The translations under genes and the position numbers were made by a program. Below, piece after piece: positions 53,608-64,000 of a stretch of 64,000 bases of DNA. This DNA comes from Gliomastix tumulicola. Its lineage: Eukaryota > Ascomycota > Sordariomycetes > Hypocreales > Bionectriaceae. The stretch lies in assembly GCA_001599755.1 (NCBI GenBank), contig BCHX01000003.1:4983782-5047781 (forward strand). The letters run 5' to 3'. How positions within the stretch are numbered: the stretch's first letter is position 1; the number at the start of each line of letters is the position of its first letter. The notes under the pieces were generated by a model. The model was not told the origin of the DNA and searched no databases. It saw nothing but the letters and a program-made list of their open reading frames with translations.

Positions 53608-56257
53608 GCTGCCCATGTGACTCAGCGGCCCAGCGTCGTTGATCCATCCACCGTGGCAGGGGAATCCATATTAGACACTGAGCCGATTTTCAGCGCTCCA
53701 GACTTGGGAACGCAACCCTATTTACTTCGCACAGGATATCTTCCTGACTAATTGCTTTTTACCAATATACTGTTTCCGCCGTCAACCCTTCATTCTATGG
53801 TCGTGACCCCTTATTCTTGTTCTTCTTCTTCTATTCGTTGTCGCCGGCCCTCAATTACCGCCTACACCCTACCAATTCTCTACAACAAAACCAGTCACTG
53901 GCATTCCATAACTGAAAAAAACTCTAGCATGCTGCATTGTCTCACCAACCTAGCCCTGGTAATCCTTCTGGCGTGTTTGGTATCTATCTTGTCTTTCAAA
54001 GCCTGGTCTATCCAACTCCGTCAATCATGAGCCTGACTGTGGCACCTTGGTGAGTCTGTGACAAGATTAGTGATAGAAATGCTTTGTAGTCAGCTAGCGT
54101 CTAGGTAATGAGGGATTTTTGTCCCCTGTGAGCCGGGTTGGAGGTGAGCGTGCTGACAGCGATCGTGATAGCGAGAACACTTGGAGTACCGTCTACTGTG
54201 CGACGCACATCCCCCCTCATGATCGCTCGTCGAAGATTCTTCAGATGCCCGTAGAAGCGACACTCTCCGGATCATCACCATCGCCAAAATCATCCGAGCC
54301 TCCCTCTGTCACCAGAAATGCGCCTGTACGGATAAGTACCTGTATCGACCAGCAGTATGACAACATCTAATGCGTACTCGCAATATAAGCCAGATACGAC
54401 CACTCGATAAGCACATACGACCATAGCTCTTAGAGAACTCGGGGTCCCGTCCGCTCCCCCATAGATAAGCTGAGAAGCGGCCAATTAGTAGTTGGGTCGG
54501 TGACGACCAGCGAATCCTGGCTGTTGTATGTTTTCTTTTTTTTCCGTCCCGCTTCACCGTCGCCGTCACACTACTAGTAGTAGCCGTGGGAGGTGCGAAG
54601 AATAATATTTTTCGCTGTGGAAAGTAGCAACTAGAGCAGACTATTACCAATTATCCCTGGCTTCCACAGTCTATCCCCTCATTGGCTACCCCAAGCAGCC
54701 CCCTTCTCCAACGCCGCGAAGCGACCTCAACCTTGTTACAGATGAAATACATGGCTTCTTATCGACCACCTTCTCCGCGTCGTCATCCGTCTCAAAGGAT
54801 GTTCCAATGCATAAAGTGTTTGGATCCACTACGGCCGTTGAAAGGGCCGGATGACCTCGGATGACCCGATGATTCGCTCGATGACCCTGCCGTGTATGCA
54901 CTGCAACCTGTCGAGACTGCAACTCCGACAAGGGCCCTTGCAAAGTGACAGTCTATGTCACTGCCACAGTCAACATTCCGCCTGCTGCAGATGCAAACGT
55001 CTACTGGAATGCCCTGAGCAAGTCGTCCCGTGAACCCGAAGGCCGCCATAGTCCGCAGACCCGACTTCCAAAGTCCCTCGGAGACATCTTTCTCGGGCTC
55101 ATACTGCCAAGCCAAAGTCCGACATTGATGTGAATCGGTCACTTCCGCATGGGCCAGGGCCGGACTTATCAGCATAGTCGGCCTCCGGTACGCTGACGGC
55201 AGGTCGGAGGGTATGCCTGTGTGGACGTCAGGTCAACTCACCTTGACTGTTTATGCATGCAGAAGCAAGGGATAATGGCTTGGACATCTAGCTCGGTGTT
55301 TTGTCCTGCTAAATCCGGATTTGACACAGAGGAGAGCTTTGATTTTCACAGTTGACATGATGATGCTTTCGTCTTTGTCTCTGGAGATTTTTATCATCAG
55401 TCGATGCTAGGGAGGGGTGAAGATCTACACGACGACCATGAAGGCCAGAATAATACCCCTTTTCTTCATTCTACGCCAATCGGAACGACGCCGTGACCAC
55501 GAACGATCCGGCCAACTTTTAGTAGCTAATATGCCTAGGAGACATACGCTACAGGACTACATGGAGACCATTCAAGAGACAGGAGACCATTGTAAGGATA
55601 CGAGCTGCTCCGCTCAAACCCCCTCTTTACCGTATCATCAGGAGCGACCGGTGAAGCAATTCTACATGAGGCGTGCAGAATGGGCCGCGTCAGCACCTTG
55701 GCAGCAAACTTGATATGGACTGTGGTTGCATCACACTGAGGGGCAGCAGACTCTTTTTGACAACTGCCGACATGCAGTTATCGCAGTGGCAAAGCGACGA
55801 ATCGGGGACGGATCCGACTCCCCCTCTAAAGAGATCCCGCTTTCTCGCATTCATGTCCGTCATCCGGCGTCAGTCCCGTGGGGCATATGCAGAGCGGACT
55901 GCGGCTCGGGGTCGCTTCTTCGAATGATAGGCTTTAGGCGTCCGCTCGTGCATATCAGGGTCGCATCAACGGTCATTCGAATGTGGACTGTCAACCGCCC
56001 AAGACAGGCTGCAGTCTGGCAGGTGTGCCAGGGAAAGAAACATTGGAGGCTCATGTTACATGGCTGCTACTCTCACACATTAGGCGATTCATATCAGTAT
56101 AAGATGAGCATCGGGCGCGCTAGAAGAGACACTCGGCATATGTATGAAAGCACAGGCTAGTTCTTCAAGACACACACACCCATCTCGACCCATTCAACTT
56201 GTCTTCTCGGGCCTCACTATACTGTCCTGCACATCTTTATCACGTAATTGACTCACT
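53608..56257. other. 2.65 kb gene-poor region
   Basis: The longest stretch without a supported gene. Short frames only. A cysteine-containing fragment near 54890-55135 (+) looks protein-like but has no start, signal peptide or clear splice partners. GATGACC-type short repeats occur at about 54849-54890. Confidence 0.45.
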
Positions 56258-58033
56258 ATGCCGACCCTCCTCCCGACCAAGGGCTTCTCCGATGGCTACA
56301 ATGGCCTCATCCAGGCCCAGCCATACTCCCTCCTTCTCGTCATCATCTTTGGCACTCTTGCCCTCCGTCATTGGCTCACTCGCCTCCCCAAGACAGCCAA
56401 CTTCCCCCTCCTGAACCCAATCAAAGGCATCGGCCTCGTCGACATCGCGCACCGCAGGCACTTCGCCGCCAACACGGCCAAACTCCTCCGCGAAGGCGAG
56501 ACGGCCAACCCGGGCCGGCCTTTCAACATCAAGGCGGACACAGAGGAGATCACCATCCTGCCCGCCCTGATGGCCGACAGTCTCCGGAGCGAGCCCAACC
56601 TGGATTTCCTCACGCTTGTCGCGGAAGACACGCACGATCATCTGCCGGGCTTCGAGGTGTTTTCGGCTCTGCGAGAGCAGAAACTTGTGGTGGGTGTGAT
56701 CAACAAGTACCTGATGAAGCACCTGAGTAAGGAGCGCTCTCACTCACTTGCGAGGCGAGGTCCAGTGACTGATTGATTTTACATACAGACAAGATCACGC
56801 AGCCCCTATCCAAGGAGGCGAGCCATGCCATGGAAATAGGTCTCGGCTCCCCAGCTGGTAAAGCTCCCTTTTTCCCTGACTTTCCTTCTTCTTGAGGTGA
56901 GCTGACAGCCAGTCAGAGTGGGTGTCCATCCCTGCCCATGAGCACATGCTCGATATCGTCGCCCGAATGTCTTCCCATATGTTTCTCGGCGAGGAGCTCT
57001 GCCGTGACGCCGAGTGGCTGGACGTCACCAAGCGATACACCGTCATGGCCTTCGGTACTGCCGGTGTCCTCCGCGAGTATCCTCCCTGGCTGCGTCCCCT
57101 GATGAACCACATCCTCCCCCAGTGCAGGGAGGTCCAGGAACTCAGCACCCGGGCGAGGAAGCTCATTGCACCCGTCATCGCTGAACGTCAGCAAGCGCGG
57201 GACGATGCCGTTCGCGATGGGAAGCCGATGCCCCGGTTCGATGACGCCCTGGACTGGTTTGAGCGTGAAGGCGCTGACCCAAAGCTCGACCCGGCTCACC
57301 TGCAGCTCATCCTGTCCGTGGTAGCCATCCACACGACCTCGGACCTCCTGGCCGAGACCCTCTTGCAGCTCTCCCAGAGGCCTCAGCTCGTCGAGGAGCT
57401 GAGGGCGGAGATCTCCGGGGTCTTGAAAGCTGACGGATGGAAGAAGACGTCGCTGTACAGCATGAAGCTACTGGACAGCGTGATCAAGGAGTCCCAAAGA
57501 CTGAGGCCCATCGTACTGTGTAAGCAAAGGCCACCCCCCATCTTGTGCCTCATTTGCATTGGGCTTGAACTTCGGGACACAGGCTGACAAGATTCTCAGC
57601 GGGCATGACGCGCAGAGCCCTGGCCGACGTCAAACTGCCCACCGGCGAGCTCATCCCCAAAGGCGCAAGAATCGCCTGTCTCACCTCTCTCCATACCAGC
57701 CCGGACCAGTACGACGATCCTCTCGTCTACAACGGCCACCGCTTCGTGGACTGGCGAGGAACAGATCGGGACTCTGCGTCGCACCTCGTCTCGACAGGAC
57801 CGGCCAGCCTGGGCTTCGGCCACGGGAAGCACGCCTGTCCGGGCCGCTTCTTCGCATCCAACGAGATCAAGATTGCCCTGTGCCACTTGCTCATGAAGTA
57901 CGACTGGAAGCTTGACCCGGGCCAGAACACTGATCCAATTGTTGTTGGCTTCAACCAGAATGTGAACTCGCACTTTGAGATAATGATGAGGAAGCGCGCC
58001 GAAGTCGAGCTGGACGTCGATAGCGTTCAGTAA
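56258..58033 (+). CDS. cytochrome P450, ent-kaurene-oxidase-like
   Basis: Predicted ER haem monooxygenase. Four exons, 56258-56726, 56789-56857, 56917-57519 and 57600-58033, give 524 aa. A membrane anchor lies at about residues 22-40 (PYSLLLVIIFGTLALRHW). Motifs: I-helix AIHTTSDLL, ExxR in KESQRLRP, and the haem loop FGHGKHACPGRFFASNEIKIAL, whose wording is typical of the fungal ent-kaurene-oxidase/CYP68-like group used in terpenoid and other secondary metabolism. Introns are 59-80 bp. The 69-bp second exon is supported by phase and by alignment with this group. No terpene cyclase or other biosynthetic core gene is in the window, so the substrate is open. Confidence 0.92.
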
Positions 58034-58483
58034 GAGGGGGTTGAGGGTGCATAGAAATGTCAGGAGGGGGGGGAACCATCTCTGGTTTACTGAAGATGCA
58101 TGGCATATACACGCGAACGAGAGAGAAAGATACACTGTAGTATTCTCAGCTTTAGCTTTACTGCTGGCTGCAGTCGCATCAGACACGCTTTTGATTGTCT
58201 TCAGTCACTCCTGACTAAGTAGGGCATTCACAGTTTGGATTATCAGAATATGAATATACTCTTTCGTATTTCTTGGATAAATATCTAGAAGAAGAGAAGA
58301 GCACCCGCCAGAGGCGCCAATATCTTTGCGGACCCAAGGCAAGATGAGAAACAGAGCATATGAACCTGATGGTTGGCCAAAGAGAGGTCGATCACTGGTC
58401 TAACGTGTATCCAAACCGTTTGATTGTCCTCTTCAGATCCAAAGACCACTGTGTTCTTGCCGTAGTCTCCCATAGAGACCCGT
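58034..58483. other. 0.45 kb spacer between convergent P450 and GH7 genes
   Basis: Shared 3' flanks; no gene or repeat is visible. Confidence 0.55.
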
Positions 58484-60238
58484 CTATACCCTGACAGTCG
58501 AGCCAATAGGTCCGAAGCGGATGTTGGACCAGATCACCTTACTGTATGTCAAAGTAAAGTCAGCATCAGTCCGATAGCTCGATACCACTCTCACTCTCGG
58601 TTAAGGACTTACGCGTTGGGGTACTTGGCCTCCGTGTCAGCGGGGACACCAGAGTCCTCAGGGCAGCTACCACGGGCAGCGCCGGGCTGGCCCTTCTTCT
58701 CAGGGGGGTAGATGGAGTCGAGCCAGAGCATGTTGGCGTAGTGCTGTCATCCTCAGGTTAGCATCTTAGAGCAGATGGCATGGCATGGTCAGAATAGAGC
58801 ACTCACATCGTTCCAGATGGACATGACGAGGACCATGGGCATGCGGAGAGCCTCGTTGAGCTTGGTCCAGCCGCCGACCTCGGAGAAGCGGTTGCGGTCG
58901 CCAAAGACCTTGAACTGGTTCTCGCAGAACGTGGGTGTGATGTCGCTGGTGGTGGAGATGCCGGAGAAGGTAGGGGCCGGGATGACGAACTTCTTGCCGT
59001 CCTGGACGAGGAACTGGGTGAGCTTGTTGGAGGCAAACTGGCTCACGACGCTGGAGGGGGGAGGGGTGTCAGTCTGGGTGATGCCATAGAATGGGGGACT
59101 GTGTAGGAGAGAGAGATGTCTTACGTGAACTTCCGGCCGGTGTCGACGGTCTTGCCCTTGCCGTAGAAGTTGGTGTTGCCCATGCGGTAGGGGTTGTAGT
59201 CGCAGCCGTTGGCGTCGCACTTGCCAGCGAAGCGATCGTCGGAGTAGGTACCACCGCAGTTGGAGCCGGCGCAGACGTGGTAGTTGTTGTCCGAGCAGGG
59301 ATGGGGGGTGAAGGCAAAGGAGTGGGCGTTGGACTCCCTGGAAGGTGGCAACCAACGTATTAGCCAAACAGTTCTAGGCAGACAAAGAGAGTACCCAGCA
59401 TAGAGTGAGTGTGTCTTACCAGATATCGATCTCAGCACAGCAGGCTCCGAGGTTACCGACACCGGCGTTGGGGTCGTTGGTGGAGGGCACCCAGTTGACG
59501 TTGGCCTAGTAGTATTCAAGGAGAGAACGTTAGACCAGCTTGACAAGATTTCGCTGCTCGTAAAAGGATGGCCGCCTTACCTTGCCACCGACGAACTTCA
59601 GGTCACGGGCGCACTGGGCATCACAGTACCCAGTACCGAACTTGGCACCGGCCGTGTTGGTCGAGTACTTGGCCTTGCCACCGTCGGCATCCATGGCAAC
59701 AAAGTACAGCGCCGAGTTGAGACCGCACTCGATCTGGGCGAGATCGACGTCGAAGGCCAGCTCGTTGTTCTGGAGCGTGAAGGTCTGGTAGCGGTCGGTG
59801 TTCTGCATGAGGTACAGACGGGAGCCGACGTTCTTGCCGTACTGGTGCTCCTTGACGAACTGCAGCGACAGGGAGTTGCCGCTCGTGGAGACGCCGTAGG
59901 TGCCCGGGTAGTCGGCTCCCTCGAGGGCGCAGTTGGTGCAGTCGGCCTCGCCGGAGCAGTTGCTCGTCCACTTGTTGCCGTCGTAGCAGTTCTGGCCGTT
60001 GGCTGGGAGGGGTGTGAGTCATTCACCCATATCCGCGCTGCTAGAGAAGACTGAGGGACTTACCGTTGTGAACCCAGCGCCAGTTGGAGTCGATGACGAC
60101 CTCACCCTGGGTAGTCGAGCAGCTGCCGCCCGAGCTGCACTGAGACCAGCTCAGCTTCGGGTGAGTCTCAGACTGGAGAGTGCCGGCCTTTTGGGCGGAG
60201 GCAACTCCCAGGATGGAGAGCAGGGCAAGAGTCAGCAT
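58484..60238 (-). CDS. GH7 cellobiohydrolase (CBHI-like), no cellulose-binding module
   Basis: Predicted secreted reducing-end cellobiohydrolase cutting crystalline cellulose processively. Seven exons, 60238-60064, 60002-59581, 59505-59420, 59337-59125, 59050-58807, 58743-58613 and 58541-58484, give 442 aa. The signal peptide ends at about residue 15, leaving an N-terminal Gln that can cyclise. The family start TLQSETHPKLSWSQC, many paired cysteines (GQNCYDGNKWTSNC, NLGACCAEIDIW) and the catalytic motif EIDIWES, split by intron 3, are present. The end FGPIGSTV is the normal catalytic-domain terminus, with no linker or CBM1. GH7 endoglucanases are shorter in the tunnel-forming loops, so a cellobiohydrolase is favoured. 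TATA box about 105 nt upstream. It lies near a galactose oxidase. Confidence 0.94.
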
Positions 60239-60340
60239 GATGGGAATTCTCAGGGGGGACGTGTTGTAGGAGGGGGTTTGCTGCGGTGAATCGGAGCTGG
60301 TTGGTGAGCGACTCGTCGTCCATCAGTCGTCGTGGACGGT

Positions 60341-60347
60341 TTATATA
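60341..60347 (-). promoter_or_regulatory. TATA box of the GH7 gene
   Basis: TATATAA on the minus strand, 103-109 nt upstream of the GH7 ATG. Confidence 0.65.
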
Positions 60348-62443
60348 GGCCATCATGCTTGACGGGCACCGTTTCTGAATGAAGGTCGACGATGTCTCAA
60401 ACTGGAAAGGAGACTGAAGATCCGCGGGAGGGCCAATAACTTCATTAACTTTACTATCCCGCAATATGCTGCTCCTGGTCTCGACTGAGCTGGACCTGAG
60501 GGGGGTGTCTTCTGGGCGGCGAGGAGGCTCTCTGAACTCTTCTTCCCGTTTGAAAGGGGGTGCAGCGGCAGCAGAGCGAAGGGGTCTCTGTCTAAGCCAA
60601 ATTGCTACAACGGAGCGGACTGAGCCGTATTTCTTTGAAATTCGCCCGTCATGCTCCCCTTGGTGATATAAGACTACGCTCGTTCTAAGCACGAGTTGGG
60701 CAAGGCATGCGGTGTTCGGGTTAAAGGTGGGCGCGCTTCGGCAGGTGTGGTGGCGCGTCTAGATCACCGCGTGTTCTAATTCGTCTTCCCAAAACCAAAC
60801 TATTGAAATGCAATGCAACGTAAAATGACAGCTAGGCGGAGAGTGGACTGACCGGCAAGGGAAGGCCACGGACAAACTCGGCCGGTTCGCTAGAAGCGCT
60901 GACTCCGCTCGCGACAGCCCATGTGATCCCATCCCCCGGCGGCATATGTTGAAGGATCGTGGAGTAGACAGCTCTCTACAGGTCCTCTGACCACCTGCCC
61001 AGCATGACGAGTTGATTGGACGGTTCACGTTGCTGGCGAGCGAAAACAGCCCATGCTCGGACGCGGGCTCTCTCTCCCCTTCGGCCTTGGCCGTCGCCAG
61101 TGTCACCTTCAGGGTCTAGACCAGGATCGAATCCGTCAGCTCGACAACGTTCCATCCCAGAAAATCCAGAAGGGGAAGCAGACGCCACGTTCGCCGCTGC
61201 CGAAGGCGACCCCAGGTTGCTCTTGGGTTACACCCGGCTAATTGTGCTTTTTACCCCAGACTTCCCACTGGGCTACTGGGGGGGGCAGGACATCGGATAT
61301 TCGGCACAGGCTGGTGATCCCCCAGATCTCGAAAAGCCCGTTTTATCCCCCCCCCTCCTCCCTACCGCTTCTTTCACTGTTCGCTTCCCCTTTCCTGGAA
61401 AGCCGGATGAGGGTCATGGGGCTTCTCGACGGATGCGGACGGCAAAGGAGCTCGGAAAAGCAGGAGTGGGCGCAAGGAAGTAGGTGCAGGGGCAGAGGTC
61501 GTGAAGGCTAAATCATGGTTAATGGAAATATTGAATATTTCGGAGAATTGTGTCTGATGCGTCGTGTCGGCACATCGGGGGGACTCTGTGTTGTTGTTGA
61601 GTCTGAGGAGGCTGCTCGCGTTGTCTCGTTCACGCTCGAATCTGCTCTTGTGTGGTCAGGGGTGAGCGATTTGTTTGGTGGAATCAGCGCGTGAATCTTG
61701 GTCACCCAGCCCTCACGAGCAGATTCATGGGCCGTGTTTCCCGTGTTCCTCAAGACTATGCCGTCTTAGGACGCTGCCTCTAAGCGATCAGATCTTGTAG
61801 GGTTGCGGTCGTAGAGAAAGATGGTGGTGGGATGCTACGAAACCTCGTCGAATGTCGGATCCCTGGGCCGTCGGTTATTCAGCAGGGGTGAGCTGATTCG
61901 TTTCTTGACGTCGTATTTGAGAGAGTGTGCGTTGCAATCCGAATCTTGACCTGACGGTCTCGAACAGCTCATCCTGCCCAGCATTGTCGAGTCTCGTGGT
62001 CATTCCTCTTTGTGAATCATGAGACTCTTGGCCGAGGTCTCGTGAGTAGGAGCTATGCATGGTAGGAGAAGAACCACGCGAGTCGATGTGAATGCTCAGT
62101 GCCAACAAGTACTATGCAAAGCTTAGGAGTCTTGCGTCACCAGTGGTCGTGTTTGTCATCTTTCTACTGGCAGTCACGTGCAAGTGCAAGCTGGTGCTTC
62201 GACCGACGCGGGAGGGGCATGTCCAGGCGAGCATTTGCTCCTCATCGTGTCTCTCAGCTCTTATTTCCTATTGTTACCTCATAATATTTATAAACATTAC
62301 CAAAAATCGACATTGAAACATTAAAAAAAAAAAAAAAAAAAAAAAAAGACCGTTAAAGATCGTTATCCTCAGCCAAGATGCCGGGCTGCTTCCACACTGA
62401 CAATCCCCTTCCCTCGAGTCTCCCAACCATCGCATTACTCCAT
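60348..62443. other. 2.1 kb intergenic region upstream of GH7
   Basis: Promoter of the GH7 gene and 3' flank of the galactose oxidase gene. Overlapping frames around 61016-61511 have no recognisable content. A 25-base A-run lies at 62323-62347. Confidence 0.5.
62323..62347. repeat. A25 homopolymer
   Basis: Twenty-five consecutive A on the + strand within an AT-rich patch, about 100 bp past the galactose oxidase stop codon (T-run in the sense of that gene). Confidence 0.95.
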
Positions 62444-64000
62444 CTACAGCACCACATGAACGCTCCTCGCTAGGCTGGGCGTCCCGCTTCCGGAGATGGC
62501 AAAAAGGTAATACCATCCCGGCAAGAGCACGCCGTAGTCGCCAGGCAGCGTCGCCGTGATCTTGCCCCCATTCGTCGAGATATCCCGGAGGGGCACGCGT
62601 CGCTGGTCGGTGTTCACCGAGTGCGTCGCCGTGCCGATCCTCAGTAGGGAATACGTGTACGAAGCATCGCTGCCACTGACCGTGAAGGAAAGGTCATCAC
62701 CGGCCTTCACGGCCTCCTCGGCAAGATCGGTAATGACAGGCCTCTTCGCTTCGCTCCCATCCTCGTTGAACAGATACGGCGGCGAGAAGATCTGGCCGTC
62801 CGCATGGTCCACGCTTCTGTCGCAGTTTGCCCCCGGGTCGCCCGGGTTCTGGACATAGCACAGGCCGCCGCCGCCGCTGAACACTCTTGCGTCGGGGAGC
62901 AGGATGTTGACGGAGTGGTAGTTCCGCGGCACGGCTTGCGGCGCGAGCTGTGTCCAGTTGCCCGACTCGGGATCGAACAGCTCTGCAACGAGAATCCCAT
63001 CCGTGTCCGTGAAGGCCACAGCCCGACGCTGGCCACCCGTGACGAGGATCGTCCCGTCAGGGAGGAGGGCTGCGTCGGCATACCCTCGGGGGAACCCGCC
63101 GTCGGCCACACGCTCGTTCTTCACGGGCTTGAACGGGTCGCCGATGGTGGTGATGTGCGCACGCTGGACGGCGGGACTATCCGTATAATCAGGGCTCCCG
63201 AACGCCGAGAAGATCTTGCCCTCGACGGCATCGTAGAGCGCCCAGACACCGCACATGGCGTCGTCAATCTCGTCACGCGTGCCGGCCTCGGCTACGGAGC
63301 CATTGCCCTCGATGCCATACCAGTGCTGCTTCATGCTAGGCCCCGCCTGGAAGATGGACGCGTTCTTCCAGCCCACGAGCCACGCATGGTTGTCCGCGCG
63401 ATAGGACCCCTGACGGTCCGTCGTGAGCATGGGCGTGACGTCCGCGTCCTCAAGCCACTTCCACTTGCCGGACGCCGGGTCAAACACCTCTCCGTTCTTA
63501 CCCCCGCGCGGGCCCGACCAGCCACCCCCGATCGTGAAGACCTTGCCGTTGGACAGCGTCGTCGAGCTCTGATACCCGCGGGGCTTGACCATGTCGGCCG
63601 CGCGCGTGAAGTCGCGCGACGGCGGGTCGTAGATGCTGACGGCCTCCGCGTTGGAGCCCCCCGAGATGATGATGCGGCCATCCTCGAGCTGGCTGATGGC
63701 AGGGCAGAACATGTCGTGTCGGGTCTCGTCGACCTCGCGCTGCGTGCTGGTCAGATCGTCCAGGTTGAGCTCCCCGAACTGCGTCTTGCCCGTCGGCCCG
63801 CTGAAGCTATCGTTGGCAAACGACGAGAAATACAGCATCTCGCTCGGCCGCGGGTGCGACGGCACGATGATGGCCGCGACGGGGATGAGCGGGAGACGTA
63901 TCAGATCCGACCACCGCCCCCTGACGCCGGGATCCTGCTTCTCAGGCCGCCTGATGGTCGTGTAGCCCTTTTGCGCGCGCCAGAAGAGCGACGTCTGCGG
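62444..64000 (-). CDS. galactose oxidase-like copper radical oxidase (AA5), 5' end outside the window
   Basis: Predicted secreted enzyme oxidising primary alcohols such as galactose C6 to aldehydes with H2O2 release. The frame is open from the window edge to the stop at 62444 (519 codons including the stop). The Cys-Tyr cofactor partners are visible: Cys in HDMFCPAIS, and Tyr in PRGYQSSTTLSNGKVFTIGGGWSG, which also carries the stacking Trp. The axial Tyr and His are in PRNYHSVNILLPDARVF and the last His ligand in THSVNTDQRR. Kelch-type blades span the middle; the C-terminal Ig-like domain ends near residue 519. This set, with Trp in GGWSG, points to the galactose/alcohol oxidase branch (AA5_2) over glyoxal oxidase. 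The missing N-terminus may hold a CBM32 domain and the signal peptide. Near the GH7 gene. Confidence 0.88.
   Translation of the reverse strand, partial: PQTSLFWRAQKGYTTIRRPEKQDPGVRGRWSDLIRLPLIPVAAIIVPSHPRPSEMLYFSSFANDSFSGPTGKTQFGELNLDDLTSTQREVDETRHDMFCPAISQLEDGRIIISGGSNAEAVSIYDPPSRDFTRAADMVKPRGYQSSTTLSNGKVFTIGGGWSGPRGGKNGEVFDPASGKWKWLEDADVTPMLTTDRQGSYRADNHAWLVGWKNASIFQAGPSMKQHWYGIEGNGSVAEAGTRDEIDDAMCGVWALYDAVEGKIFSAFGSPDYTDSPAVQRAHITTIGDPFKPVKNERVADGGFPRGYADAALLPDGTILVTGGQRRAVAFTDTDGILVAELFDPESGNWTQLAPQAVPRNYHSVNILLPDARVFSGGGGLCYVQNPGDPGANCDRSVDHADGQIFSPPYLFNEDGSEAKRPVITDLAEEAVKAGDDLSFTVSGSDASYTYSLLRIGTATHSVNTDQRRVPLRDISTNGGKITATLPGDYGVLLPGWYYLFAISGSGTPSLARSVHVVL

Noticed and set aside
54890..55135. 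Cysteine-containing fragment (includes CRDCNSDKGPCKV) in the gene-poor region
   Set aside because: An in-frame stop lies just upstream and no start, signal peptide or splice donor could be joined to it; possible decayed secreted-protein gene.
1..64000. tRNA, rRNA, CRISPR or intact transposable elements
   Set aside because: I looked for B-box-like motifs, spaced direct repeats, long terminal repeats and transposase or reverse-transcriptase motifs and saw none that hold up by eye.

Overview
The window looks like part of a filamentous ascomycete chromosome (Pezizomycotina, most likely Sordariomycetes). The genes are dense and GC-rich, on both strands, and split by short 47-87 bp introns with GTRNGT donors and CTAAC/CTAAT-like branch points. 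Content agrees: an alpha-factor-type pheromone precursor with a WC...GQ.C core, a DUF7703 membrane protein, a GH7 cellobiohydrolase, a feruloyl esterase, P450s and a Zn2Cys6 regulator. The species cannot be named. I find no tRNA, rRNA, CRISPR array or intact transposon. All exon coordinates were worked out by hand from splice signals and reading phase.

Layout. 0-8 kb: PEBP/TFS1-like protein, phospholipase C, a TauD-type dioxygenase and an FMO-type monooxygenase. 9-13 kb: pheromone precursor and DUF7703 membrane protein. 15-22.5 kb: a secretome stretch with a V8-like serine protease, a GH43/GH32-like beta-propeller, a feruloyl esterase and an FMN hydroxy-acid oxidase with a signal peptide. 24-26 kb: a P450. 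27.8-33 kb: a large secreted protein built of 19-residue repeats, tail to tail with a membrane-anchored DUF3712 protein. 33.8-39.4 kb: SEC14-like protein, short-chain dehydrogenase, secreted carboxylesterase.

39.9-50.3 kb is the most system-like part: guanine deaminase, a xanthine-dioxygenase-like Fe(II)/2-oxoglutarate enzyme, a sugar-porter-type MFS transporter, a DUF1479 oxygenase-like protein and a Zn2Cys6 factor. Two divergent promoters serve the first four genes and share a TCGGCCGA palindrome. Guanine deaminase makes xanthine, and XanA-type enzymes turn xanthine into urate without a molybdenum cofactor, so a purine or purine-derivative catabolic cluster is a reasonable hypothesis.

51.4-64 kb: a three-exon defensin-like peptide gene too short to show as one ORF, a small secreted protein, a second P450, a GH7 cellobiohydrolase without a binding module, and a galactose oxidase cut by the window edge. 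The wall-degrading enzymes and two predicted H2O2-forming secreted oxidases suggest a plant-biomass-degrading or plant-associated lifestyle.
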